A stretch of DNA of 64,000 bases from Pseudomonas sp. S06B 330 (GCF_002845275.2 NZ_CP088149.1:2848501-2912500), one strand, 5' to 3'; positions 27,846-36,782 are shown, numbered from the stretch's first letter. Notes: a model not told the origin generated them from the sequence alone. Numbers and translations are program-made.

Positions 27846-28034
27846 CGCATCGGCCTGAACCAGGCAATCAAGCACCCGGCGGACTACCACGCTTGTGAAA
27901 CCGCGGTGATGACCCATGGCGGCTATGGCTATGCAGTCGATCGCAACCTCGTGCCTCTACAGCGCCTACAGCACGGGGTTCAGCACGCCATTGTGCGGGG
28001 GGCGAAACCCTACGATAAGTGTCTGAACGGATAG
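27840..28034 (+). pseudogene. Acyl-CoA dehydrogenase C-terminal fragment
   Basis: The frame 27783-28034 encodes a stretch with HPADYHACETAVMTHGGYGYA, the C-terminal FAD/substrate motif of ACADs, but nothing of the preceding 300 residues. What follows does not look like the end of any intact ACAD in the window. It is fused to the IS end at 27765. The sequence is best read as the remnant of a dehydrogenase gene destroyed by insertion and deletion; about 80 bases later the third LuxR gene starts. Confidence 0.65.
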
Positions 28035-28112
28035 CAATCCTGTATCGGCAAGCGCCGCTTTACCCCTTACACTGTAGCGTCGCGTTGGCCGCCTTCCTGG
28101 AAGTTTTCGATC

Positions 28113-30878
28113 ATGTCGTTACCGCCCGATTCAAGCACTGCTCCGAGCGCCTCGACTCACCTTGGGCATGCCGATCACTACAGCGTCGACACCAAAGTCG
28201 TGCCGCCCCGTGGTGCGCGCCGCCTGGTGGCTCGTGAGGGTTTGCTGGGACGCTTGCTGGACGCCCGACGCCAGCGCTGCGTGGTGATCCAGGGGCCGGC
28301 AGGGTCAGGCAAGACCAGCACCTTGCTTGGCTGGCGGCGCGAGTTGCTGGCGTTGAATTTCGATGTCGCCTGGCTGTCGTTGGCAGCCGAAGACAACAAC
28401 CTGGAGCGATTTTGTCACTGCCTGCAGGCAAGCCTTGCCGAGATCAACCCCGAGCTTGTCCGTGATGCCGGCTTCTTGCTTGGCCGCGATACCGGCGACA
28501 TGGCGCTGGAGCATTGGGTCATCACCCTGGTGCAAAGTATCGAGCAGCATGGGCGTGAGCTGGTATTGATGCTTGATGACCTGCACCATGTGCAGGACCC
28601 GCGTATCGTGCAGGCGCTGCAGTGGCTGCTCGATTACGCCCCGGCCACGTTGCATTTGGTGTTCTGCTCGCGCATGGCCACGCCGCTCGGCCTAGCGCGC
28701 CTGCGCGCGCGCGGGCACGTCAGTGATTTCGACCTGCGCGATCTACGCTTCAGCGCTGAAGAGTCGGAACGTTTTCTGCGCGAACAGCTCGGCAGCATCG
28801 ACCCGCGCGACGCTGCTGTGCTGCATGAGCTGACCGATGGCTGGGTTGCTGGCCTGCAATTGTTTGCGGTGGACCTCAAGGCAAAGCAAGGCGGGCGCTT
28901 TGATCGTGTCCAGGTGCGTGACCCCGGTGCCTTCGCCAGTTATTTCGAACGTGAAGTATTGGTGCGACTGCAAGCAGAAGACCTGCGCCTGCTGACGCGG
29001 GTGTCGATCTGTGAACGCTTCTGCGCGTCATTGTGCGCCACGCTGCTCGGCCAGCCCCATGCCATTGCGCGGATGCTCACCCAGTTGACCCGCCTGGACA
29101 GCGACAACCTGTTCATCACTCAGGTCAAGAGTCACGACAGTGAAACCTGGTACCGCCTGCATCCGTTGCTGGGCAAGGTGTTGCGCGCACGCCTGGAAGC
29201 ACAGCCGCAGGAGAGCCTGGTGGGCCTGCATGCCAGCGCCCGTGCCTGGTTCAGCGAGCATGGCCACCTCGATGAGGCCGTGCGCCATGCGGTACAGGCT
29301 GGCGACGCTGAAGCGGCGGCTGATATTGTCGAGGCCTGCGCCTACGACCTGCTCAGCCGCGGCGACCTCAGCCAGGTTTCGGCGTTGCTGCGTCGCCTGC
29401 CCAAGGAACAGACCGATGCGCGCATCGGCTTGCAACTGGTGATGGCCCACCTGTCACTGTATGCGCGCAATTTTCCTGTGGTGCAGCAAAGTATGGCGTT
29501 GCTGCAACGCCAATACGCGGCCCTGGACCGTAACCAACAGCATGTCTTTACGGTGCTCAAAGCGAGCCTGGCCCTATGCCGCGACAACAGTGACGCAATG
29601 CTCGAGGTACTGCCCGAGCTGCTCGCCGTTCCCGCCGATGCCGATGATTTCGCCTACTCCGGACGCAGCAACACCTTGGCCTGGTTATACATGTATCAGG
29701 GCGAATTCGAGCAGGCCAGGGCAGTGCTTGAAGGCGCTGAGCGCCAGCAGGGTTCGTCGCGCCGCAGTCTTATGGGCCGCTGCCTGAGCGGCATGAGCCT
29801 GGCACTTGAAGGCCGTATCGGCGAGGCCGAGCACCTGTACCGCGAGGTGCTCGATGAAACCGAGCGTCATGGTGTGGCCTATCTGATCGTCAGCAGCATG
29901 GCTGCCAGTCTGCTCGGCACTGCGCTCTATGAGCAGGGTGACTATGAAGCGGCCTGCCAGTTGTTGGAGCCGCGGATGCGGCTGTTGGAGCGGGTAGCGA
30001 TACCCGACAGCGTTTTGCAGGCGATGCAAACCCTGGCCATGGCCCATTGGTTGGCCGGTCGTCACACTCAAGCCTGGCACTGGGTGGAGCGTTTGGAGCA
30101 GCATGCCGAACGCTATGAACTGGATCGTTTGCAGGCGTCGGCATTGGTCCTGCGCATGCGCTGGTCGCAACAAAGCGGGCAGGCGCAACAGGCCGATATG
30201 GCCCAGCAGCAACTCGAACAGATTGCGCTGCGCCTCGCGCCACAGGGGCCAGGCACCCTCTTGGATACCCTGACTGTATGCCGCCGTGCCAGCGCTGAGC
30301 GCTTGCTTTACCGCGGTGACTTTATTGGCGCCAGTGCTTGCCTGCAGGCCTTGATCGACACATCGGTGCGTGAGCGCCGCTGGCGGCGGGTGGTGCCGAT
30401 GCTGCTGCAGCGGGCGGTGAGCGAGCAAGGGTGTGGGCGAGCGCAGCTGGCCCGTGAGCAGGTGATCGAAGCCCTGCGCCAAGGCCATCGGCTTGGCCTG
30501 GTGCGCAGCCTGCTCGATGCCTGGCCAGGTACTCCAGCCTTGCTCGAAGCGCTGCAGCAGGAACAGGTGCTCGATCCGGTCCTGGCGTTCTACACGCGCC
30601 GGCTGCTTGAGGTTGCTCGCAACAGTGCGGCCAGTGTCCATCTTGCCGATGACGAGCGTGCGCCGAAACTGCTCAGTGCCCGTGAGCTCGATGTGCTCAG
30701 CCTGGTGGCCAGGACACTGCCGAACAAGAAAATTGCGCGGGTGTTGAACCTGTCACCGGAAACGGTGAAGTGGCACATGAAGAACATTTTTTACAAGCTG
30801 GGGGTGACAGGCCGCGACGAGGCTATCGCCAAGGCCCGCGACCTGGACCTGAAACTGCCCGACAACACCACGTTGTGA
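28113..30878 (+). CDS. MalT-like LuxR-family ATP-dependent regulator (third of three)
   Basis: A 921-residue protein preceded by GGAAG. Walker A GPAGSGKTS is near residue 61, Walker B LVLMLDDLHHV near residue 150, then a TPR-like helical region, and a C-terminal LuxR helix-turn-helix (NKKIARVLNLSPETVKWHM) around residues 860-895. The HTH is closer to classic MalT/AlkS-type proteins than those of the other two regulators, so it is a separate lineage rather than a recent copy. It ends one base before the convergent thioesterase gene. Likely targets are the 33429/33791 divergent promoters. Confidence 0.87.
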   Translation: MSLPPDSSTAPSASTHLGHADHYSVDTKVVPPRGARRLVAREGLLGRLLDARRQRCVVIQGPAGSGKTSTLLGWRRELLALNFDVAWLSLAAEDNNLERFCHCLQASLAEINPELVRDAGFLLGRDTGDMALEHWVITLVQSIEQHGRELVLMLDDLHHVQDPRIVQALQWLLDYAPATLHLVFCSRMATPLGLARLRARGHVSDFDLRDLRFSAEESERFLREQLGSIDPRDAAVLHELTDGWVAGLQLFAVDLKAKQGGRFDRVQVRDPGAFASYFEREVLVRLQAEDLRLLTRVSICERFCASLCATLLGQPHAIARMLTQLTRLDSDNLFITQVKSHDSETWYRLHPLLGKVLRARLEAQPQESLVGLHASARAWFSEHGHLDEAVRHAVQAGDAEAAADIVEACAYDLLSRGDLSQVSALLRRLPKEQTDARIGLQLVMAHLSLYARNFPVVQQSMALLQRQYAALDRNQQHVFTVLKASLALCRDNSDAMLEVLPELLAVPADADDFAYSGRSNTLAWLYMYQGEFEQARAVLEGAERQQGSSRRSLMGRCLSGMSLALEGRIGEAEHLYREVLDETERHGVAYLIVSSMAASLLGTALYEQGDYEAACQLLEPRMRLLERVAIPDSVLQAMQTLAMAHWLAGRHTQAWHWVERLEQHAERYELDRLQASALVLRMRWSQQSGQAQQADMAQQQLEQIALRLAPQGPGTLLDTLTVCRRASAERLLYRGDFIGASACLQALIDTSVRERRWRRVVPMLLQRAVSEQGCGRAQLAREQVIEALRQGHRLGLVRSLLDAWPGTPALLEALQQEQVLDPVLAFYTRRLLEVARNSAASVHLADDERAPKLLSARELDVLSLVARTLPNKKIARVLNLSPETVKWHMKNIFYKLGVTGRDEAIAKARDLDLKLPDNTTL

Positions 30879-31325
30879 TCAGCGTTGACGCAAGGCGTTA
30901 CCGATAAAGGTCGCCTTGCCACGGGCGACCAGACGTTCACCGTCGAGCAGGTCGAGGCTGGCGTGGTAGAGGGTCCGGCCCAATCGGTGGACCTGGACAT
31001 GCGCCTCGACCCAAGCGCCCAACTGTGCCGGGCTCAAGTAGTCGATGCTCAAGTTGATGGTCGCCGGTGGTATTTCGCTATCAACTGCATCCTTGAGCAC
31101 CCGACCGAAGGCCGTGTCGGCCAGAGTGGCGAGAAAACCACCATGGGCGATTCCCAATGGGTTGAGGTGTTCTGCGCGGATCCGTGCCGCCATTACGGTA
31201 CGCTGTGGGTGGTAGTACAGGCCGGTGCACTGGGCAACGAAACCGGCCCGCAGCAATGGTATGAAACCAGCAGGCGGTGCGTCGTCGACAATCAGCGCGA
31301 CGCTTTCGGGTATCGACGTGGTCAT
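30879..31325 (-). CDS. PaaI-type hotdog acyl-CoA thioesterase
   Basis: A 148-residue hotdog-fold protein. HLNPLGIAHGGFLATLADTAFG near residues 53-75 is the PaaI/YbgC-like active-site helix with the HGG motif, and INLSIDYLSPAQLG near residue 92 is the following strand. It would hydrolyse an acyl-CoA to free CoA, perhaps to release trapped dead-end intermediates. It overlaps the upstream hydratase gene by 4 bases, so the two are co-translated, and its stop abuts the convergent LuxR stop. Confidence 0.82.
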   Translation of the reverse strand: MTTSIPESVALIVDDAPPAGFIPLLRAGFVAQCTGLYYHPQRTVMAARIRAEHLNPLGIAHGGFLATLADTAFGRVLKDAVDSEIPPATINLSIDYLSPAQLGAWVEAHVQVHRLGRTLYHASLDLLDGERLVARGKATFIGNALRQR

Positions 31326-32125
31326 GTGCGTTCACTCCTTGCCGGTCGCGGCCAACGGTAGAGAAACGGCTCTTTGCGCATAAACCGCGCGGTCGCTTCC
31401 TTGAAATAGTCGCACGTCATGGCAATGGCCTGAGCGCTGGCTTCATCCGCTAGCTGGCTACTCCAGTCGTTGTTCAGCGAATGGTCGAGCAGGCGCTTGG
31501 TCATTGCAAAGGCTGCAGGCGACAGGGCCGTCATGCTGCGCGCCAGTTCCTGGGCCCGCGCCTGGACTTTGCCGTTGCCCACCACCTCCAGCAGGATGCC
31601 TATTTCCAAGGCTTGAGTGGCATCGATTTCGCGTGCTGAATAGATCAGCTCACGGGCCTTTTGCAGGCCCACCAGGCGCGGGAGCATATAGGTGGCCCCC
31701 ATGTCGGGCACGGCGCCAATACGCGCGAATGCCATGCAAAACCGCGCCCGCTCAGACGCCACGATAAAGTCTGCCGCCAGCGCCAGGCTGAACCCTGCCC
31801 CCATGGCTACGCCCTCCACCGCAGCGATAACCGGGCAGGGCAGTGCTGCCAAAGCGATGACCGCGCGGTTGGCGACTTCCATTCGTGCCCGCAGTTCAGC
31901 GGCGGTAAAGGCCATGCGCGACATCCCACCGACATCGCCGCCAGCGCAAAAGTCCTCGCCAGCGCCGGTCAGCACCACCGCGCGTACCTGCGGGTCGCGA
32001 CGGATCTCCTCTAGAGCATCGAGCAGGGCGGCGCCCATTTCAGCGTTGTAGGCATTCTTGACGGCCGGGCGCGACATCACCAGGGTGGCCACGCCTTCGT
32101 GCCTGGAAAATTCAAGTGTTGACAT
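31322..32125 (-). CDS. Enoyl-CoA hydratase/isomerase family protein
   Basis: A 267-residue crotonase-fold protein. The start at 32125 has AGAGG seven bases upstream; the longer reading frame runs into the mobile element. FCAGGDVGGM near residue 65 and VEGVAMGAGFSLALAADFIV near residue 100 form the oxyanion hole and hydratase core. It lies between a thioesterase and an ACAD on the same strand. The 91-bp insertion element now separates it from that ACAD and may have split an older operon. Confidence 0.83.
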   Translation of the reverse strand: MSTLEFSRHEGVATLVMSRPAVKNAYNAEMGAALLDALEEIRRDPQVRAVVLTGAGEDFCAGGDVGGMSRMAFTAAELRARMEVANRAVIALAALPCPVIAAVEGVAMGAGFSLALAADFIVASERARFCMAFARIGAVPDMGATYMLPRLVGLQKARELIYSAREIDATQALEIGILLEVVGNGKVQARAQELARSMTALSPAAFAMTKRLLDHSLNNDWSSQLADEASAQAIAMTCDYFKEATARFMRKEPFLYRWPRPARSERT

Positions 32126-32191
32126 CAGACCTCTCCGTTCCAGCGTCACAAATGCCCCGGCTATCAGCGACCGGGGCGCGATGTATGCCTT

Positions 32192-32282
32192 AGGCCCTGT
32201 ACGAAAAGCCTTGATACTCGGTGATGCTGCGTTGAAAACAACCTTGCCTGACCTTCGTCTCAAAACTTTTCATACAGAGCCT
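32192..32282. mobile_element. 91-bp MITE-like element with terminal inverted repeats
   Basis: AGGCCCTGTACGAAAAG at the left and the complement of AGGCTCTGTATGAAAAG at the right match at 15 of 17 positions. There is no coding capacity. The left half is nearly the same as the solo end at 27765. It sits between the hydratase and the ACAD, and its right end touches the TAG stop of the ACAD without shortening that protein. No clear target duplication was seen. Confidence 0.65.
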
Positions 32283-33429
32283 AGAAAGTTCGCGCGATCA
32301 GCTCTTTCATGACTTCGTTGGAACCACCGTAAATGCGCATTGGCCGGGTGTTGATGTACAAGCGGGCGATCGGGTATTCGAGCATGTAGCCGTAGCCGCC
32401 GTGCAGCTGCAGGCACTCATCGATGATTTGGCAGGCCTGGGTCGAGGTCCACCACTTGGCCTTGGCTGCAGTGGTCGCGTCGAGTTCGTGCTTGACCATC
32501 TTGTTCATGCACGCATCGATGAAGGTTTGCGCGATGGTGACGGTGGTCTGCATTTCCGCCAGCTTGAATCGAGTGTTCTGCATGTCCATCAGTGGTTTGC
32601 CGAAGACGTTGCGGTCCTGGGTGTACCTGATGGTTTCTTCCACGGCGCGTTCCATCGAACCCAGCGCGTTCATGGCGATGAACATGCGTTCTTCAGGCAG
32701 TTGCTGCATCAGCTGGAAAAAACCCTGGCCTTCCTGCGGGCCGAGCAGGTTGTCTACTGGCACGCGGACGTCGTCGAAGAACAGCTCGGAGGTGTCCTGG
32801 CCTTTTTGGCCCAGCTTGTCGAGGATACGACCGCGGCGAAAGCCCGGCAGGTCCTTGGTTTCCAGAACGATGATGGAAATGCCCTTGGCGCCCAGGCTCG
32901 GGTCGGTCTTGCACACTAACAGGACCAGGTCGGCCAGGTAGCCATTGGTGATAAAGGTCTTGGAACCGTTGACGACGTAGTGGTCGCCGTCACGGATGGC
33001 TTTGGTCTTGACGTTCTGCAGGTCGGTACCGGCGCCAGGCTCGGTCATGGCGATGGCCGCGACCAACTCGCCGCTGGCCATCCGCGGCAACCAGCGCTGC
33101 TTCTGCGCTTCGCTGGCGTAACGCAGGATGTAATGCGCACTGATCGCACTGTGAACGTTGGTACCCAGGCTGGTGGCCACAGCGCGTGCCAGCTCGTAAC
33201 CGATGATGGCGTTGTGCGCATGACTGCCGCCGCCACCGCCGTATTCCTCCGGGATACCGGGGCAAAGCATGCCCATTTCACCGGCCTTGAACCAGGTCTG
33301 GCGGTCGACGTGCTGCTGCTTGGCCCAGCGTTCTTCATGGGGTACCAGCTCTTCGGCGGCAAAGCGGCGTACCGATTGCTGGAAGATGGCCATGTCTTCG
33401 GTAAGCCACGATGGTCTGTAGTCGCTCAT
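32281..33429 (-). CDS. Acyl-CoA dehydrogenase
   Basis: A 382-residue ACAD started at 33429 with AAGGA upstream. AIAMTEPGAGTDLQ near residue 122, VNGSKTFITNG, QLHGGYGYMLEYPIARLY near residue 342 and the C-terminal IYGGSNEVMKELIART are all intact, so it should be active. It is paralogous to the 36831 enzyme, with many shared blocks. It is divergent from the thiolase at 33791 across a 361-base control region. Probable role: an alpha,beta-dehydrogenation in the same pathway, on a different chain length or branch position. Confidence 0.88.
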   Translation of the reverse strand: MSDYRPSWLTEDMAIFQQSVRRFAAEELVPHEERWAKQQHVDRQTWFKAGEMGMLCPGIPEEYGGGGGSHAHNAIIGYELARAVATSLGTNVHSAISAHYILRYASEAQKQRWLPRMASGELVAAIAMTEPGAGTDLQNVKTKAIRDGDHYVVNGSKTFITNGYLADLVLLVCKTDPSLGAKGISIIVLETKDLPGFRRGRILDKLGQKGQDTSELFFDDVRVPVDNLLGPQEGQGFFQLMQQLPEERMFIAMNALGSMERAVEETIRYTQDRNVFGKPLMDMQNTRFKLAEMQTTVTIAQTFIDACMNKMVKHELDATTAAKAKWWTSTQACQIIDECLQLHGGYGYMLEYPIARLYINTRPMRIYGGSNEVMKELIARTF

Positions 33430-33790
33430 TGGAATCCTTAAGGGGGAGGGTCGGTATCGCCATCCTAGGGAACCGGGCACAGCACTTGGGAGCGCCGAAG
33501 GGATGATGCTGCGGCGTATGCGGCGCATCGTTCGAATGGGCGTAGTAAGGGAGGAGTGGCTGCTGCGCATTCGACGCCAGGCCTGGGTGGCGACTGCGCT
33601 GCGGTCGATCGCAGTCGGGCGGTAGTGGCTACTCCCTTGCCACGTTCCTTTGGACGCCTCCCGGTTAATCCGCAACTTCATCCCTTCGACGGTCGTAGCA
33701 CCGGTATTGCCACTTCTAGGATGGGTACCCATGACCACCGGCCGGCCGGCGGTTACCCAACTGAGTGAGCATTGCAAAGGACATCAAACG
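33430..33790. promoter_or_regulatory. Divergent control region with MalT-box-like inverted repeats
   Basis: This 361-base gap separates the ACAD and thiolase operons. AAGGGAGGAG at 33547-33556 and its near-complement CTACTCCCTT at 33629-33638 form an inverted pair, 72 bases between arms. AGGGAGGAGT at 33548-33557 matches 8 of 10 bases of the E. coli MalT box GGGGA(T/G)GAGG, which is notable beside three MalT-like regulators. No convincing -35/-10 pair or gene is seen in the rest. Confidence 0.4.
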
Positions 33791-34975
33791 ATGAGCGACA
33801 AAGTGGTGGTAGCCGGGGTCGGCATGATCCCTTTCTCCAAGCCCGGTGCGAGCCCGAGTTACACCGACATGGGGGCGCAGGCAACGCGCTTGGCGCTCAA
33901 GGATGCTGGCATTGACTATGCCAAGGTGCAGATGGCATTCACCGGCTATGTCTACGGTGACTCCACCTGCGGTCAGACCGCCCTGTATGAAGTCGGTCGC
34001 ACCGGTATCCCGATCGTCAACGTCAACAACAATTGCTCCACTGGCTCCACCGCGTTGTACCTGGCCCGTGCTGCCGTGCAGAGCGGCCAGGCCGAGTGTG
34101 TGCTGGCGTTGGGCTTCGAGCAGATGCAGGCTGGTGCGTTGAAGTCGCACTGGGACGATCGTCCGATTACCCGCGCCAGTGTCGTCCATGTGATGGAAGA
34201 CCTGACCCGCGATGTTGACTTGCCACGCGCCTTGAAGACCTTTGGTGGCGCCGGCCGTGAACACATGCAGAAGTACGGTACGCGCATGGAAACCTTTGCC
34301 GCCATTCGCGCCAAAGCCAGTCGCCACGCGGCCAACAATCCCCTGGCGCTGTTCAAGACCATTGTCAGCACCGAAGAGGTGATGAACGACAAGGTCATGT
34401 GGCCTGGGGTCATGACCCGCCTGATGGCCTGCCCACCCACCTGTGGCGCCGCGGCGGCGATCATCTGCTCGCCAGCGTTTGCCAAAAAGCATGGCCTGCG
34501 CAGCGATGTGGTGATACTGGCCCAGTCGATGGTCACCGACCCTGTGGAGTCCTTCGATCCACCGTCGATGATTGCCTACGCCGGCTTTCACATGGCCCAA
34601 CGCGCCGCCAACCTGGTCTACGAACAATCCGGTTTCGGCCCTCAGGACATACGTGCCGTCGAGTTGCATGACTGCTTCGCCCACAACGAGCTGCTGACCT
34701 ATGAAGCCCTGGGCCTGTGCCAGGTCGGCGGCGGTGAACAGTTCGTCCTCGATGGCGACAACACCTACGGCGGCCAGGTGGTGACCAATCCCTCCGGTGG
34801 CCTGCTTTCCAAGGGGCACCCCTTGGGCGCCACGGGCCTGGCCCAATGCTATGAGTTGACCCACCAACTACGCGGTACCGCCGACAAGCGTCAGGTCGAT
34901 GAGCTGAACATCGCCCTGCAGCACAACCTTGGCCTGGGCGGCGCCTGTGTAGTGACCATGTACGGCCGTAACTGA
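33791..34975 (+). CDS. SCP-x-type thiolase, copy 2
   Basis: A 394-residue thiolase with the catalytic Cys in NNNCSTGSTA near residue 87, VELHDCFAHNE near residue 290, SKGHPLGATG near residue 342 and the closing GLGGACVVTMYG. It is very close to the 25047 and 43063 proteins, with long identical stretches around KYGT, IRAKASRHA and MACPPTCGAAAAIICS. It leads an operon of two MaoC hydratases, an SDR, an ACAD and a ligase, a complete beta-oxidation round for a branched or bulky acyl-CoA. Substrate splitting among the three copies is likely but unproven. Confidence 0.88.
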   Translation: MSDKVVVAGVGMIPFSKPGASPSYTDMGAQATRLALKDAGIDYAKVQMAFTGYVYGDSTCGQTALYEVGRTGIPIVNVNNNCSTGSTALYLARAAVQSGQAECVLALGFEQMQAGALKSHWDDRPITRASVVHVMEDLTRDVDLPRALKTFGGAGREHMQKYGTRMETFAAIRAKASRHAANNPLALFKTIVSTEEVMNDKVMWPGVMTRLMACPPTCGAAAAIICSPAFAKKHGLRSDVVILAQSMVTDPVESFDPPSMIAYAGFHMAQRAANLVYEQSGFGPQDIRAVELHDCFAHNELLTYEALGLCQVGGGEQFVLDGDNTYGGQVVTNPSGGLLSKGHPLGATGLAQCYELTHQLRGTADKRQVDELNIALQHNLGLGGACVVTMYGRN

Positions 34976-34993
34976 GCCGGTTCGCTGTCCCTT

Positions 34994-35003
34994 ACAACAA
35001 CAA
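34994..35003 (+). promoter_or_regulatory. CA motif (Hfq-Crc type) before the first MaoC gene
   Basis: ACAACAACAA lies immediately before the AGAGGAA ribosome site of the gene at 35018. It fits AANAANAA, the Hfq-Crc binding pattern of Pseudomonas catabolite repression. Confidence 0.55.
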
Positions 35004-35017
35004 GAGGAATAAGACGC

Positions 35018-35455
35018 ATGGCTGACAAGAATCTGATCGGGCACAAGCTCGGGACATTCGCCACCGAGGTAGAAAGGGGGCGCCTGCGCTTCTTCGCCAA
35101 GGCAATTGGTGAAACCGATCCGGTCTACACCGACGAAGCCGCCGCCAAGGCTGCAGGACACAAGGCGCTGCCCGTGCCACCGACCTTTCTCAAATGCCTG
35201 GAAGGTGAGGGCCGTGACCTCAATACCTTCCTCAAGCTGGTGGACTTCGACCTCGGGCGGATTCTGCACGCCGAACAGTCGTTTGTGTACCACAAGATGG
35301 CCTATGCCGGCGACGTGCTGACCTTCGATGCAGTGATCTCGCAGGTTTATGAGAAGAAGGGCGGTGCCCTGCAGTTCGTGGTCACCGAGTCACGTGTGAC
35401 CAACCAGGATGGCGAGCACATCGCCGATGTCCGCTCGTCTCTTGTCCAGCGCTGA
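35018..35455 (+). CDS. MaoC-like dehydratase, FAS1-type N-domain (hydratase subunit)
   Basis: A 145-residue hotdog protein. RGRLRFFAKAIGETDPVY near residue 20 and the ILHAEQSFVYHKMAYAGD segment near residue 83 mark the MaoC N-terminal-like (FAS1-like dehydratase) family. Such proteins usually pair with a second, catalytic MaoC subunit, as in mycobacterial HadAB. The next gene, 10 bases on, is exactly that. Together they should hydrate 2-enoyl-CoA to the (3R)-hydroxyacyl-CoA used by the SDR at 35928. Confidence 0.83.
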   Translation: MADKNLIGHKLGTFATEVERGRLRFFAKAIGETDPVYTDEAAAKAAGHKALPVPPTFLKCLEGEGRDLNTFLKLVDFDLGRILHAEQSFVYHKMAYAGDVLTFDAVISQVYEKKGGALQFVVTESRVTNQDGEHIADVRSSLVQR

Positions 35456-35465
35456 GGAGTTGCCG

Positions 35466-35894
35466 ATGTCTCTTGCCAATCACGTTCAGTTTTCCGATAT
35501 CCAGGTCGGCGACGAAGTGCCGCTACTCAAGCTGCAGCCAGTTAACCGCACCACCCTGGCCCTGTACTGCGGCGCCTCGGGTGACCACAACCCGATCCAC
35601 GTCGATATCGATTTCGCCCGTAAGTCGCGCATGCCCGATGTGTTTGCCCACGGCATGCTCTCGGCCGCTTACCTGGGCCGCCTGCTGACCCAATGGGTGC
35701 CGCAGCAACAGGTGCGTGCGCTGTCCGTTCGTTTTACTGGCATTACCCAGCTGGGGCATATCCCGACGTGCAGCGGCAAGGTCACCGAAAAGTTCGAAGA
35801 GAACGGCGAGAAACGCGTACGTCTGGCCATTCGCTGTGCCAACCAGTACGGCGAAGACAAGTTGCTCGGCGAAGCCGTTGTCGCTCTGGCCTGA
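35466..35894 (+). CDS. MaoC-family (R)-specific enoyl-CoA hydratase
   Basis: A 142-residue hotdog protein. YCGASGDHNPIHVD near residue 37 contains the hydratase-2 catalytic Asp and His, and VFAHGMLSAAYLG near residue 60 completes the motif. ATG at 35466 follows GAGGAGTTGCCG. This is the catalytic half of a predicted heteromeric hydratase with the preceding gene. (R)-hydration followed by an SDR dehydrogenase is the chemistry of peroxisomal MFE-2, which fuses the two activities in one chain. Confidence 0.87.
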   Translation: MSLANHVQFSDIQVGDEVPLLKLQPVNRTTLALYCGASGDHNPIHVDIDFARKSRMPDVFAHGMLSAAYLGRLLTQWVPQQQVRALSVRFTGITQLGHIPTCSGKVTEKFEENGEKRVRLAIRCANQYGEDKLLGEAVVALA

Positions 35895-35927
35895 TCCCCT
35901 CATCCAACGCACATAAGGAATCGATTG

Positions 35928-36761
35928 ATGAAAAAGCTTGAAGGCAAAGTTGCCCTGGTGACCGGCTCCGGTCGTGGTATCGGCCGTGAAGTCGCGCTGC
36001 AGTTAGCGGCTTACGGTGCCAAGTTGGTGATTAACGATCTGGACGCTGAGCCTGCCGAAGACGTGGTCACCACCATCCGCAATGCCGGTGGCGAAGCGGT
36101 TGCCTGCGTGGGCAGCGTCACGGCACCGGACTTCGCCGAGCGTCTGGTCAAAACCGCGGTCGATAACTACGGCGCCATCGACATCATCATCAACAACGCC
36201 GGTTTCACCTGGGACAACGTGATCCAGAAGATGAGTGACGAGCAGTGGTACGCGATCATGGATTGTCACTTGACGGCGCCGTTTCGCATCCTCCGTGCCG
36301 CCCAGCCAGTGATCAGCGCCGCAGCCAAGAAAGAAGCCGCCGAAGGCCGCGAAGTACTGCGCAAGGTCGTCAACATCTCCTCCGGTGCCGCCGGTGGCAA
36401 CGTCGGTCAGAGCAACTACTCCTCGGCCAAGGCCGGCATGCTGGGGCTGACTAAAACCCTGGCCAAGGAGTGGGGGCGCCTGAAGGTCAACGTCAATGCT
36501 GTGGCGTTCGGCCTGGTCGAAACCCGTCTGACCCAGGCCCTTGCCGGTGAAGACAGCAAGACGGTGAATATCGAAGGGCGTGAAATCAAGGTCGGTGTCC
36601 AGCAGTCGCGTCTGGACAGCGCCAGCCAGACCATCCCCCTCGGTCGCCCGGGCAAGCCCGAAGAGGCTGCCGGTGCGGTGGTGATGTTCTGCCTGCCCGA
36701 GTCCGATTACTGCTCCGGTCAGGTGATCTACTGCGGCGGTGGCCCAGGCTCGAACTTCTGA
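35928..36761 (+). CDS. SDR 3-hydroxyacyl-CoA dehydrogenase-like, copy 2
   Basis: A 277-residue SDR; ATG at 35928 is used rather than the TTG one codon earlier. VTGSGRGIGRE is near residue 13, NNAGFTWDNV near residue 89, NISSGAAGG near residue 151 and the catalytic YSSAKAG near residue 164. It resembles the 26267 protein throughout. Following the two MaoC genes, it should oxidise the (3R)-hydroxyacyl-CoA before thiolytic cleavage. The next gene, an ACAD, starts 69 bases on, past a hairpin. Confidence 0.87.
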   Translation: MKKLEGKVALVTGSGRGIGREVALQLAAYGAKLVINDLDAEPAEDVVTTIRNAGGEAVACVGSVTAPDFAERLVKTAVDNYGAIDIIINNAGFTWDNVIQKMSDEQWYAIMDCHLTAPFRILRAAQPVISAAAKKEAAEGREVLRKVVNISSGAAGGNVGQSNYSSAKAGMLGLTKTLAKEWGRLKVNVNAVAFGLVETRLTQALAGEDSKTVNIEGREIKVGVQQSRLDSASQTIPLGRPGKPEEAAGAVVMFCLPESDYCSGQVIYCGGGPGSNF

Positions 36762-36782
36762 TTGCTCCTTTGCCCTGCAGCT

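Noticed and set aside
8935..30878. The three LuxR proteins as quorum-sensing regulators
   Set aside because: They are near 900 residues with Walker motifs and a repeat region, not the 240-residue AHL-binding layout.
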